The notes under the pieces were generated by a model. That model did not search any database. It saw nothing but the letters and a program-made list of their open reading frames with translations, and was not told the DNA's origin. Below, piece by piece: positions 8,933-17,970 of a DNA stretch of 64,000 bases. Origin of the DNA: Chelativorans salis (GTDB lineage Bacteria; Pseudomonadota; Alphaproteobacteria; Rhizobiales; Rhizobiaceae); contig NZ_JAOCZP010000012.1 of NCBI RefSeq assembly GCF_025336525.1, forward strand, positions 1 through 64,000. Reading direction: 5' to 3'. The translations under genes were made by a program, and so were the position numbers. Position 1 is the first letter of the stretch, and each line of letters starts with the position of its first letter.

Positions 8933-10837
8933 CTACTGCTTGATCCAGAACTGCTGCGGGCGGCTCAGGCCCACGCCGCGGGTCACGTCGTCTTCGACCT
9001 TGCCATTCTCGAAGTTCATGAAGTTGTTGGACAGAACGGCAAGTGCGGCCTGTTCGCCCACGAGGCCGATGACCCAGCCCTCCGTGACGAAGGTCTCGAT
9101 CATCTCGTTGACGGCCGCGTCAGCTTCCTCGACCGTGCCTGCGGTCGACGCCTTGTCCCAGGCCGTCCACACCTGCCGGATCGGATGATCAGCCGGCGGC
9201 TCGATGCCGGATTCACCCTTGGTTCTGTACCAGACGTAGTACTGGTGGGCGTAGCTGTCGTTGCCCATCATGAGACGCGGGTCGGCCGGCACGATGGAAA
9301 GGCGGCTGAACGGATAATACTGGACCTGGAACTCGTTGTTGTCGCGGTTCGAATCCCACTGCGTGCGGTCGATGATGCGGGGAAGGAGCTCGATGCCCAC
9401 GTCGCTGAGATTATCGGCGATCAGTTCGAGGACGGTCGAGTATGCCCCGTCATTCGCCTCGACCACAATCGCAAGGCGCTGCCCATCTGGTCGCAGACGA
9501 AAGCCGTCGCTGTCGCGCTCTGCAAGCCCTAGCCCATCAAGCAGCTCGTTGGCGATATCCGGGTCGTATTCAGTCCAGTGCGTCTCTAAATCTTCCCGGA
9601 AATAGGGCGACCCGGAAATGGGTGCGGCCTGACGCCCCTCTGCGAGGCCGGAGAAGCCCAGCTCGTTGATCAGTTCGCGATCGATTGCGATGCTGAGCGC
9701 CTGACGGAAGTCCTTCTCTTCGAAGAGCTTGCGCAGCACCTCGTCCTTCATGTTGTAGTTGGGCACGAGCGACCATGTCGTCGCGGCGATGCCGTTGCCC
9801 ACGTGGTAGTTCCCCTTCTCTTCGTTCTCCTTGTAGAAGGTGAAATCCTGGGCTTCGGCATAGCGCATCTGCATGTCGATCTGTCCCTGGACGATCATGA
9901 GATTAAAGCTCTCCTGATCCTGGAACAGCTTATGCTCGATGCGGTCGATATAGGGGAGCTGATTGCCGTCCTGGTCGACGGCATAATAGTACGGGTTGCG
10001 CACCATTGTGACCGTCTCGCTGGGGGCCGGCTTCTCGATCTTCCAGGCGGTGATGACCGGCAGCTCCGGGTTCGACCACCAGGCCGTCACTGCGCCCTTG
10101 GAACCCCAGAGGTCCTGCCACTTGGAAACGCCGAACTTCTTGGCGGCCGCGTCAAGCTCTTCCTGCGAGGCGTACTTGTTGTTGAATTGGGCGAGGTAGT
10201 GCTTGGGGAACAGGAAGCTGGGCCGATCGAGGCTTGGCTCGCCGGTCGAATCCTTCGCCAGGATCTGCAGGAAATACACATAGGGCTCGGCGAACTTTAC
10301 CTTAAAGGTCTGCTCATCGACGATCTCGACCTCCATCGGCTTGCCGCCGGGCGCGAAGGTGGGATCGATCGATGGGACGATCTCCGGATTGAGGAAGATG
10401 TCCTCGTACCAAAAGCGCACATCCTCGGTCGTCACCGGCTCACCGTCCGACCATTTCAGGCCCTTGAGCAGGGTAAAGGTGAATTCCGTCGAATCCTCGT
10501 TCACCTCGTAGGACTCGATATAGCCGGGCACCAGCCGGAGCACGCCATCCTCGCCCTGATGCCATTTGAGCACGCGCTCTTCCATCAGCTTCGTGGGGCC
10601 CCAGCGATCGCCCGGCCCCTTGTAGGCGCGCTGCCAGGTGCCGCCGTACTGTCCCACCTCCACGGCCTCGACGACGGTGGGATTCTCCGGCAGCCGCTCA
10701 TCGACCGGCGGCAATTCGCCCGCCTCCACCTTCTCGGCGAGCATGGGGGCTTCCTGAAACGCATGGGCGGATGTCAAGAAGGACACCGAGGAGATCAGGC
10801 CCATCGCGAGCGCGGCAAGTGTGCGTTTGGCACTCAT
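8933..10837 (-). CDS. ABC transporter substrate-binding protein, family 5
   Basis: 634-aa periplasmic binding protein for the adjacent importer. The ATG at 10837 is chosen because a GAGG lies 8 bases upstream and it starts a normal signal peptide (MSAKRTLAALAMG, cleavage after SAHA near residue 26); an ATG two codons earlier is possible. Family-5 features include VEVGQYGGTWQRAYKG near the N-terminus and the diagnostic LKGLKWSDGEPVTTEDVRFW (about residue 150). A long C-terminal lobe follows, containing FRQALSIAIDRELINE. Length fits the longer (600+ aa) members of this family, several of which bind oligosaccharides rather than peptides. With a mannosidase in the same cluster a mannosyl compound is a plausible ligand, but the sequence does not show specificity. 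Confidence 0.93.
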   Translation of the reverse strand: MSAKRTLAALAMGLISSVSFLTSAHAFQEAPMLAEKVEAGELPPVDERLPENPTVVEAVEVGQYGGTWQRAYKGPGDRWGPTKLMEERVLKWHQGEDGVLRLVPGYIESYEVNEDSTEFTFTLLKGLKWSDGEPVTTEDVRFWYEDIFLNPEIVPSIDPTFAPGGKPMEVEIVDEQTFKVKFAEPYVYFLQILAKDSTGEPSLDRPSFLFPKHYLAQFNNKYASQEELDAAAKKFGVSKWQDLWGSKGAVTAWWSNPELPVITAWKIEKPAPSETVTMVRNPYYYAVDQDGNQLPYIDRIEHKLFQDQESFNLMIVQGQIDMQMRYAEAQDFTFYKENEEKGNYHVGNGIAATTWSLVPNYNMKDEVLRKLFEEKDFRQALSIAIDRELINELGFSGLAEGRQAAPISGSPYFREDLETHWTEYDPDIANELLDGLGLAERDSDGFRLRPDGQRLAIVVEANDGAYSTVLELIADNLSDVGIELLPRIIDRTQWDSNRDNNEFQVQYYPFSRLSIVPADPRLMMGNDSYAHQYYVWYRTKGESGIEPPADHPIRQVWTAWDKASTAGTVEEADAAVNEMIETFVTEGWVIGLVGEQAALAVLSNNFMNFENGKVEDDVTRGVGLSRPQQFWIKQ

Positions 10838-11172
10838 GTGCATTGCCTCACTAGTTTTGAGAAGAAGAACGCGCGTGTGCGCGGAAGCGCGGCGATCCGC
10901 CGGCGCTGGCTCTGCCCGATGTTCGGGCGGCAAACATAACGAAAAAATTTTCATGTCCTCCCTTTTGCTGCTTTCCTCTCCCGCAGTCGAAGCAGCCTTT
11001 CTGGCTTATCACCGCCTCATGCTGCGCCACTTGTTAGAGTATACAATTGCGACAATTTCGTTACGAATCAACAGAAAATACTTGCATGGAGGGTCCCGCA
11101 CCAGCGCTGTAGCCGTCGCAGCGAAAGGACCGTAAAAGAGAGCGCAAATTTTTCAATTGATTAGCTGCTCCC
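10838..11172. other. Intergenic region with promoter and putative operator for the transport genes
   Basis: 335-base AT-richer gap between lacI-type regulator and binding-protein gene, both on the minus strand. It contains a minus-strand TATACT box and the palindrome at 11057-11067. No protein-coding gene is supported. Confidence 0.6.
11038..11067 (-). promoter_or_regulatory. Putative LacI-family operator and -10 box before the binding-protein gene
   Basis: TTCGTTACGAA (11057-11067) is an 11-bp palindrome around one central base. On the minus strand it reads CGTAACGAAATT and lies about 15 bases upstream of a TATACT box (AGTATA on the plus strand, 11038-11043), where a repressor would cover the -35 region. 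No good -35 hexamer is seen. A close relative (CGTTACGAAATT) lies upstream of the mannosidase gene. Assignment to the adjacent regulator is inference. Confidence 0.45.
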
Positions 11173-12216
11173 TCACCCGCCAAGCGTGGCGACACTCCTG
11201 CGGATGACAAGTTTGCAACCGAGTTCGAGCCGATGCGCCGCGCGCTCGGTCGTGTTGGCGAGCACACGCTGTTCGAGAAGGTGCAGCGCCTCCGGGCCCA
11301 TCTGGTTGAGCGGCACGTAGACGGTGGTCAGCGGCGGTGTCACCAGTTCGCCCAGCGCCACGCCGTCGAAGCCCATGACGGAGACATTCTCGGGGATGCG
11401 GATACCCGCCGCGTGGAGCGCCCGCATGGCGCCGAGGGCAAGGTTGTCGGCAGCACAGAAGATCGCCGTCACGCCGTCGAGCCCTCCGCTCTCGGCGAGC
11501 CAGCGGGCGATCGCCTTTTCGCCGAGCTTCGGCTCGTACCCGCCCGCGTGAAGCACGCGCGCGTCGGCGAGGGGCAAATCATTGGCCTTGAAGGCGTCGA
11601 TGAAGCCATCGCGGCGGCGCCTGATGGTCGTGCGCCCTTCCCAGGTGAGGTGCAGGATCGTGCGGTGCCCCTGCGAGATCAGCCAGTTGGTCGCCAGTTG
11701 CGCGGCAAAGCGATTGCCGGGCGTGACGCTGTCAATCTTCATTTCCTGGTCTTCGCCGTTGATGAGCACCGCCGGAATGCCGGCGTTGCAGATCCCATGC
11801 AAAACCTCGCGCCGGTCGTCGTTGAGAAGCAGAACGCCATCGGCGGACTCCGCCTGGGCGGTCTCGACGATCTTGCGGGCGGTCAGCGACCCATTGCCGG
11901 TCAGCGGCACCAGCCGGACACCCCGGCGCTCGCACTCGCGCGTCAGTCCATTAAGCACAGTCCAGGAGAAGAGATTGATCTCGTTCTCCGGGATGGCATC
12001 GTCCGGAACGGCCAGCACCACCGTATCGAGCGCGGTGATCGTCGCCTTGGCCTGCCGCTCCGCCAGATAGCCGAGCCGACGCGCCGCATCGACCACCCGC
12101 GCCCGCACCTCGGCCGAGATCGGCGCCGTGCCGTTGAGCACATGCGAGACGGTGGAGATCGCCACCCCCGCCTCGCGCGAGATGTCCTTTATGCCGACCT
12201 TCTTCCGAACCGCCAT
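11173..12216 (-). CDS. LacI/GalR family transcriptional regulator
   Basis: 347-aa regulator. Residues 7-55 are the LacI helix-turn-helix and hinge: VGIKDISREAGVAISTVSHV, LNGTAPISAEVRARVVDAAR, then RRLGYLAERQA. The rest is a periplasmic-binding-protein-like sensor domain of normal length (FCAADNLALGAMRALHAAGI, VSVMGFDGVALGELVTPPLT). It lies between the PHP/mannosidase genes and the importer genes on the same strand, 21 bases after the PHP gene, so it is probably co-transcribed and controls the local operon. The effector is probably a mono- or disaccharide derived from the imported substrate. Candidate operators are at 11057-11067 and about 16839-16851. Confidence 0.93.
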   Translation of the reverse strand: MAVRKKVGIKDISREAGVAISTVSHVLNGTAPISAEVRARVVDAARRLGYLAERQAKATITALDTVVLAVPDDAIPENEINLFSWTVLNGLTRECERRGVRLVPLTGNGSLTARKIVETAQAESADGVLLLNDDRREVLHGICNAGIPAVLINGEDQEMKIDSVTPGNRFAAQLATNWLISQGHRTILHLTWEGRTTIRRRRDGFIDAFKANDLPLADARVLHAGGYEPKLGEKAIARWLAESGGLDGVTAIFCAADNLALGAMRALHAAGIRIPENVSVMGFDGVALGELVTPPLTTVYVPLNQMGPEALHLLEQRVLANTTERAAHRLELGCKLVIRRSVATLGG

Positions 12217-12237
12217 GGGTCTTTCACCTAGGCCGTA

Positions 12238-13476
12238 CTAAGCGGCATAAAACGGGTTGGTGAAAAGCCGCGGCTCCTCGCCATGCCAGACCTCGAAGCG
12301 CGCAAACCGTCCATCCACCCGCCCTTCTTTTATTATTTCCGTCTGCCCTGGCTCCACACGAGTGGCGTCGACCGTTCCCTTTTCGGTGACGACCCGCACC
12401 TCGTCACCCGCCGCAAGCCCCGAAAATCGCACTGCATAAGGCGCTCCGGCGGGAACGCGTTCGCCAAACGCAGCGGTTCTGTCCAGCGGTTCCGCCGTCG
12501 TCGTTTCCGGGCCGAAGCAAACGACGTTACGCCCAGCCCGGATGGCTTCGAGCACGTCCGCCACCGCCTCGCCGCAGGCCAGGAGCCTGTTCGACGGTCG
12601 GCCGTGCCGGCGCCGGTTCTTGAGGTGGAAATCACTGCCGCCGGTCGCCGGGACGATCCGGCCGGCGGTAAGCAATTCCTGCCAAAAGCGAAGGGCATCG
12701 GCGTTCAAGGGCGACCAGGGGCCGTTCCAGATTTCGATGGCGTCGAAATCGAGGTCGAGCCCGCACTGCCACTTGCCGCCGGCGGAGCGCTGAAAAGGGT
12801 GGTTGATGACGATGGTCGCCCCGTTCGCACGTGCCTCCGCCATGCGCTCGGCCACGTCCTCTGGCCGGCGGCAGCGCCAGTCCTCGACCGGATCGGCGAC
12901 GCCCAGGAAATTTGTGTGGCCCCAGTAGCTGGTTAGCTCCATGCCGGGGATCACCAGCATACCCGGGTCGTCGGGCCGCACGCGGTTCTGGGCGGTGGTG
13001 TTGTGGTCGGTCAGAGCGACGAAGTCGAGGCGTGCCGTCCGCGCCCGGTGGATCGCGTCGCCCACGGGAACGCCGCCGTCGGAATGCTCGGTATGGGAAT
13101 GGATGTCGCCGGTCAGCCAGCGGGTGCTGCGCGGGATCAATCTTATCGTCACGTCGACCCGGCAGTCCGGCCCGATCTTGACGATGCCCAGCACCACGTC
13201 CCAGCGCCCGGCAAGGGGGCCTGGATGATAACCCGGCGTCGCCCGGTCGGCGGCGATGGTGATGTGACCATACTCCGACCCGGTCCAGCCGCGCATCCGC
13301 CCTTCGTGCGCGATGCCGAGGTCGATCACACTGCCGCCGCTGCCTGCCGGAAAGAGGTAGGAGACCTCGATCCGCTCGATCTCCGGCCCAACGTGGAAGG
13401 GGATTTCGACGAAGGATTTTTCGCCGCCCGGAAAATCGGTGACGGTGTGCGAGAAATGATGTTCCTGGCTCTCCAC
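12238..13476 (-). CDS. PHP-domain metallophosphoesterase, CehA/McbA-like
   Basis: 412-aa protein with a GTG start at 13476, two bases after the mannosidase stop and preceded by a GAGAGG ribosome-binding site; the longer open frame overlaps the mannosidase and is rejected. Residues 1-140 form a beta-rich N-terminal domain. The PHP metal-binding motifs follow in order: GDIHSHTEHSDG, ALTDHNTT, VINHPF and TGGSDFH, which supply the histidines and aspartates of a multi-metal site. This arrangement matches the CehA-like branch, which includes phosphoesterases and amidohydrolase-like carbamate hydrolases. The context suggests removal of a phosphodiester or similar group from the imported glycoside. 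No signal peptide is seen. Confidence 0.87.
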   Translation of the reverse strand: MESQEHHFSHTVTDFPGGEKSFVEIPFHVGPEIERIEVSYLFPAGSGGSVIDLGIAHEGRMRGWTGSEYGHITIAADRATPGYHPGPLAGRWDVVLGIVKIGPDCRVDVTIRLIPRSTRWLTGDIHSHTEHSDGGVPVGDAIHRARTARLDFVALTDHNTTAQNRVRPDDPGMLVIPGMELTSYWGHTNFLGVADPVEDWRCRRPEDVAERMAEARANGATIVINHPFQRSAGGKWQCGLDLDFDAIEIWNGPWSPLNADALRFWQELLTAGRIVPATGGSDFHLKNRRRHGRPSNRLLACGEAVADVLEAIRAGRNVVCFGPETTTAEPLDRTAAFGERVPAGAPYAVRFSGLAAGDEVRVVTEKGTVDATRVEPGQTEIIKEGRVDGRFARFEVWHGEEPRLFTNPFYAA

Positions 13477-13478
13477 GG

Positions 13479-16400
13479 TTAGCCTCTCTTCAGCCGGACG
13501 GTACGGATTTGAAACGGCGTAAAGCCGAGCCTCAGGCGACCGTCCGTCACAGGAAGTGCTTGAGGGTTGCGCTCCAGCAGATCGACCTCGGCGGCCTCGG
13601 CGAAGCCTGCCGGAAGGATGAGCGCGGCTTCCGTCTGGCGGCCATGCGTCTCCCACAGCCGCAAGACGATCTCCTCCCCTGCCTCCGCCTTTTTCACGCT
13701 CTCGACAGTGACGCCCTCCCCCTCAACCTCGAGCAGCGATATAGGATCTCCCGCACTACCATTGCCGCCTTCCAGAAGCCTCAGCGGCATGTTGAAGGCC
13801 TCGGCGGCCGCCGGCACCCCCTCGCCCGCAAAGGTGCCGTGATGAACGAGGAGCGCGTAGCGGAAGCGGTGCTGGCCCTGGTCCGCTTCGGTCCACGGCG
13901 AGGTCGGCGAGCGCAACAGCGTGAGCCGCAGGGTCGTGCCCTTCGCGTCATAGCCGTATTTGCAGTCGTTCAGGAGGGCTGCACCGAAATCGGGCTCCGA
14001 GACATCCAGCCAGCGGTGCATGGCGCATTCGAACCGCGCCCGATCCCACGACGTGTTGCGATGGGTGGGCCGCCGCACATGGCCGAACTGAATCTCGGCG
14101 TTCACCGCATCCGCGCGGATGTCCAGGGGGAATGCGGCCTTCACCAGCGTGTGGTTCTCGTGCCAGTCGACGAAGGTGTCTATGTCAAGCCGTGCCGACC
14201 CGGCTTCGAGGGCCGCCACCTGTACGATCCGTGAGCGCTCGTAGCGCCATTCGAAGCGAATTGCGGCGCGATAGGGCCCAGTCTCGACCACTTGCGCCGA
14301 GACAAGATCGTCGATCTCCCACGCCTGATCCTCGAAATCAGGATCGATCTCCCAGGCGTCGTAGGCGACGGGCAGGTCGCGGAAGGCCTGCAGCCGGTTC
14401 GCCCGCTCGCCGGGTTTCAGGACTTGGCGCCCGTTGCGCTTGTCGCGGATCGAGGTGATGCGCCCCTTCTCGTCGAAGGCAACGGCGAGCACCGCGTTCT
14501 CGATATGACGCTCCGAGACAGCCAGATCGCCCGATCCTTCGACGGTCGCACCGCCATCCTCAACGCGTACAATGCGCGTTCCGAGCGCCGGCACGGCGGC
14601 GACAGGTGCCACCTGCTCGAGCGCACCGTCCGCTCGGTGCATGGTCTGTGTCGGCAGTCTTTTGTCACCGTCCAAAATAGTCTTCGCCTCGGCACCCGGC
14701 AGCGCAACGAGCCCGGCGCGCGGCCGCCCGAGGGCGTTGAAGAGGAGATTCTCCCCCTGCCCCGCCAGAATACTTGCAAGCTCCGCCGTCAGCGCCGCTG
14801 CCTCTTCGAAGAAGGAGGCATAGTCGCGGTCGCTGTCCTCATAGACCCCACCGACTGAGGAGCCGGGCAGGATGTCGTGGAACTGGTTGAGGAGCACAAT
14901 GCGCCAGAGCCGATGCAGGCGCTCTGACGGATAGGGATGGCCATGGGCCAGATTGGCGAGCACCGCCAGCGCCTCGATCTCCCTCAGCGCGATCTCCGCC
15001 AGCCGGTTGTTGCGCTTGTTCTTGGCGACTGAGGTGAGCGTGCCGCGGTGGAATTCGAGGTAGAGCTCGCCGACCCAAGTGGGAAAATCTTCGGGCGCGG
15101 CTTTCATCCTCGCTAGCAACCGATCGAAGAAGGGACGCATGTGCTCGTGCCGCACTTTGGGGCAGCCGGGTATGCCGCGCTCCATGCGCCTGACATTCTC
15201 CAGCATCTCGCGCGTCGGCCCGCCGCCGCCGTCGCCGTGCCCGTAGACGAGGAAGATTTCGTCGTTCACCGCCTGCTGCCCGTAGCGCCGCCACGCCCCC
15301 ATCACGTGGGTCGGCTTCAGGTCAGCGTTGTAGGTCGTGCCGATGCTCTTGGAATCATAAGGCTGAGTGGTGAGGAAATAGGCCGCGACCCGTGTGCCGT
15401 CGATGCCCTGCCAGTGGAAGGTGTCGTAGGGCATGCGGTTTGTGTCGTTCCACGACAGCTTGTGCGTGACGAAGACGTCGAGGCCCGAGAGCCGCATGAG
15501 CTGCGGCAACGCGGCCGTATAGCCGAAAGTGTCGGGCAGCCAGACGATGCGCGGACGCACCCCAAATTTTTCTTCATGATAGTGCACACCGTGCAGGATG
15601 TGCCGCACGAAGGATTCGCCACCGGTGATGTTGGCATCCGGCTCCAGCCACAAGGCGCCTTCGATCTCGAAGCGGCCTTCGGAGACGCGGTCGGAAAGAC
15701 GTGCGAAGAGTTCCGGATAATCCTCCTCCAGCCAGTCGAGAAGGACGCCTTGGTTGTACATGAAGCGGTAGTCCGGATACTCCTCCATCAGCTTTAACGC
15801 CGTCGCCATGGAGCGCGCCATCTTGCGCCGCGTGGCGGCCAACCGCCACAGCCAGGCGACATCGATATGAGTATGGCCGGTGGCAACGACCGTCGGCTTC
15901 TTCTCGAAATCCGTTGCCTCGTAGACGCGCGCCGCAATGGCCTCCGCCGCCGCAAGGCTCGCCGTGAAGCGCGCGGGATTGCCCGGCCTGAAATCGATCG
16001 CGGCCAGCGCCTCGTCTACGCAATTAAAAATCAGGTGCCGCCGCGTATCTTCGTCCGGCAGATGTCGTGCCACGTCCACCGGCACGCGCAGGTCGTAGTA
16101 GACCTTCTCCGCAACGGCATCGTGGACGAGGAGCGCAGCCGAAAACCCGAGCAGCCGCCGATCCTCGATCGTCTCCGCCTCGATGAAGATCTCGAAGCGC
16201 TCACCGGCGACGGCGTTTTCGGTCAGAAGCACCTCGCGGTGATTGCCGTCCACCCCCTGGGCGATTCGGTCACCGATCCAGACGAGGCACTGTGGATCGG
16301 TGCGTCCCATGGGGCGCCCGAACTCAGCCTCGATGCTCAGGTAGACCCTGTGCCCCGCCGCCGCCTCGGGGATCACCGCCGTCCCGGCAAATTCAAACCG

Positions 16401-16580
16401 CCTCTCCGGCCCGCCCCAGACAAGATCGTTCCGCATCTCCTGCCAGCCATCCTCCGGCGTGGCCGTATTGCCGCCATTGGGCTGCTGCCGGAATTGCAAC
16501 GGCACGTTCACATTGAGCGGTTGAAAAATCCGCTCGCGGAGCACTCCGAGGAGATGGTCTATCTTGGTGATACGGTGCAT
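13479..16580 (-). CDS. Alpha-mannosidase, glycoside hydrolase family 38
   Basis: 1033-aa retaining alpha-mannosidase that releases terminal alpha-linked mannose. The N-terminal 230 residues are a beta-sandwich domain. The catalytic domain opens with GHTHIDVAWLW (235-245), where His238 and Asp240 are zinc ligands. The nucleophile is Asp350 in WLPDTFGY, and a further zinc-binding histidine lies in YGHGDGGGG (about 471). The helical three-helix bundle and the large C-terminal beta domain are complete, and length is normal for bacterial GH38. No signal peptide, so it is cytoplasmic and acts after import. The start at 16580 has only a weak ribosome-binding site. It is the first gene of the catabolic block, and a decayed second copy of its 5' part lies at 17340-17585. 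Confidence 0.95.
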   Translation of the reverse strand: MHRITKIDHLLGVLRERIFQPLNVNVPLQFRQQPNGGNTATPEDGWQEMRNDLVWGGPERRFEFAGTAVIPEAAAGHRVYLSIEAEFGRPMGRTDPQCLVWIGDRIAQGVDGNHREVLLTENAVAGERFEIFIEAETIEDRRLLGFSAALLVHDAVAEKVYYDLRVPVDVARHLPDEDTRRHLIFNCVDEALAAIDFRPGNPARFTASLAAAEAIAARVYEATDFEKKPTVVATGHTHIDVAWLWRLAATRRKMARSMATALKLMEEYPDYRFMYNQGVLLDWLEEDYPELFARLSDRVSEGRFEIEGALWLEPDANITGGESFVRHILHGVHYHEEKFGVRPRIVWLPDTFGYTAALPQLMRLSGLDVFVTHKLSWNDTNRMPYDTFHWQGIDGTRVAAYFLTTQPYDSKSIGTTYNADLKPTHVMGAWRRYGQQAVNDEIFLVYGHGDGGGGPTREMLENVRRMERGIPGCPKVRHEHMRPFFDRLLARMKAAPEDFPTWVGELYLEFHRGTLTSVAKNKRNNRLAEIALREIEALAVLANLAHGHPYPSERLHRLWRIVLLNQFHDILPGSSVGGVYEDSDRDYASFFEEAAALTAELASILAGQGENLLFNALGRPRAGLVALPGAEAKTILDGDKRLPTQTMHRADGALEQVAPVAAVPALGTRIVRVEDGGATVEGSGDLAVSERHIENAVLAVAFDEKGRITSIRDKRNGRQVLKPGERANRLQAFRDLPVAYDAWEIDPDFEDQAWEIDDLVSAQVVETGPYRAAIRFEWRYERSRIVQVAALEAGSARLDIDTFVDWHENHTLVKAAFPLDIRADAVNAEIQFGHVRRPTHRNTSWDRARFECAMHRWLDVSEPDFGAALLNDCKYGYDAKGTTLRLTLLRSPTSPWTEADQGQHRFRYALLVHHGTFAGEGVPAAAEAFNMPLRLLEGGNGSAGDPISLLEVEGEGVTVESVKKAEAGEEIVLRLWETHGRQTEAALILPAGFAEAAEVDLLERNPQALPVTDGRLRLGFTPFQIRTVRLKRG

Positions 16581-16838
16581 CGGCTGTCACTGGGTAGGAG
16601 TTATCGGCAGGCGTTGCCTTCTCGACCGGCAAGTAGCTTTGCGGCTGTCCCATCGCCCAAGGGGCGGTCGAAACAGGCCAAGAGGAGGTGAAAGTTTTTC
16701 ATGATTGGCCACATCTGAGCCGAAAAACTATCGCGCCATTGACCTCTTCACAAGCCTTAATTCGTGCCTCTCCAATGCCCCGGCTTCCACGCTGGGCCAT
16801 GTGCGCCGACCGCAGCTAACGCGATTCTTCCTGAAAAT

Positions 16839-16851
16839 AATTTCGTAACGG
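16839..16851 (-). promoter_or_regulatory. Second copy of the putative LacI-family operator
   Basis: The minus strand here reads CGTTACGAAATT, differing at one base from CGTAACGAAATT in the operator candidate at 11057. It lies about 260 bases upstream of the mannosidase start, on the same strand orientation. A shared regulator for both transcription units would explain it, but the distance is large and no clear promoter was found beside it. Confidence 0.35.
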
Positions 16852-17103
16852 TGACGGCAGCACTCGCAGGGCCGCACGCGCATTTTCCTGTCGTCCAGCC
16901 CGGTGCTTGGCGCACGGAATTCAGGTATATCGTGGTTTGGTTGTGAGTGCGCAGCGTGCATAAATCGGGCAGCACTGCGAACAGTGTTTTCTCACGCTTC
17001 GGCAGCACCGTCAGCCTGTGGGGCTTGGTTTTCACCGCTAGCCAAAAGCCGAAGGGAAAGATCATAGACCGCACCGGCCCAAGGGCGCGGCGGTCTTGCT
17101 CGA

Positions 17104-17196
17104 CTAGAAAGTGAGCGTAATGAACGGCACCCCCACGCCGCCGAGCAGGACTAGGACGAGAGCCGTGTACCAAAAAACGAACGCCGCGCGGTGCAT
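17104..17196 (-). CDS. Possible 30-aa single-pass membrane peptide
   Basis: A short minus-strand ORF begins ATG at 17196, with GAGGGG 9 bases upstream, and ends TAG at 17104. The peptide starts MHRAAFVFWYTALVLVLLGG and is almost entirely one hydrophobic helix. The surroundings are decayed, so it could be a leftover or a chance ORF. No function can be assigned. Confidence 0.3.
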   Translation of the reverse strand: MHRAAFVFWYTALVLVLLGGVGVPFITLTF

Positions 17197-17339
17197 GCCT
17201 CTAGCCCCTCGTCCCGCTGCCAACACTTGGTCACCTAGCGCAATCCGAAAGGAAACACCATGGACCGCACGGTGTCCAGCGGCTTGGCGATCCAGCTTGA
17301 ATCCGCGTATCAGACGGCGGCAACCGCAACTCAGAGCCT

Positions 17340-17585
17340 CCCAAGCCGCTGACGCGGATGACGCTCGATGAGGTGCAGTGCGTTCTCGGTCAGTGACTGC
17401 CGCCCACGCCCTGGGCGATGCGGTCGCCGATCCAGAAGAGACACTGCGGCTCGGGCGCCCAAAGTCAGCCTCGATGCCCAGGTAGATTCTTTGCGCCGCC
17501 TTCGCCTCCGGGACCACCGCCGTCCCGGCAAACTGCAAGCGCCTCGACTCCGCATTCCCTTGCCAGATCCTCGAAGTTTCCCAGG
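17340..17585 (-). pseudogene. Remnant of a second GH38 mannosidase (N-terminal domain)
   Basis: Minus-strand translation gives QFAGTAVVPEAKAAQRIYLG then IEADFGRP, matching residues about 63-90 of the intact mannosidase at 20 of 28 positions. After one frameshift it continues PEPQCLFWIGDRIAQGVGG, matching DPQCLVWIGDRIAQGVDG of the intact protein, and then reads LTENA in a further frame. Only about 70 codons survive. The divergence shows it is an old paralogue or the edge of an ancestral second gene, not a recent duplication. Confidence 0.75.
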
Positions 17586-17970
17586 AAGGGGAACCCCCTT
17601 GTTGACGTTGGATTCGGCTAGATCTGACCGTTCATTTTTTGTCATTTATCACCTCTTAAATTGGACGCTTTTTGCCCAATCCATAAAGACCTGGGACAGA
17701 CACTGAATTCGGGAAATAACGATTTCCGCTGGAAAGTGACAACGCTCAACATCAGGAGAGGCAAAGCGAAAACGAGCTCTCTTCTGGCTTCAACGAATTT
17801 TACATCGCGGACTGCCACAGCATGAGGCTATTTAGTCACACTCCAACATCGATTCCTTGCATCAAGCGAGAAGCGCGAATAGAAAGCGGTTTGGGTAATT
17901 TCGGGGAAATCATCAGACATGGGGGGCTGCGTCGATAAGGCGAGCAGCGGCCAAACGAGGTTGATAGATT

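Larger units (their letters stand above)
16581..17970. other. Long non-coding stretch with decayed gene pieces
   Basis: About 1.4 kb between the mannosidase gene and wecB without an intact large gene. It holds a candidate operator at 16839-16851, half of a short direct repeat (17077-17092), a possible 30-aa ORF (17104-17196), a possible 30-aa plus-strand ORF at 17260-17352 with an AAAGGA site, and a GH38 remnant (17340-17585). The last 380 bases before wecB are probably its leader and promoter, but I could not pick a convincing promoter. Confidence 0.6.

Noticed and set aside
9803-10939. 378-aa plus-strand open frame
   Set aside because: Antisense shadow of the family-5 binding-protein gene.
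11233-12231. 332-aa plus-strand open frame
   Set aside because: Antisense shadow of the LacI-family regulator gene.
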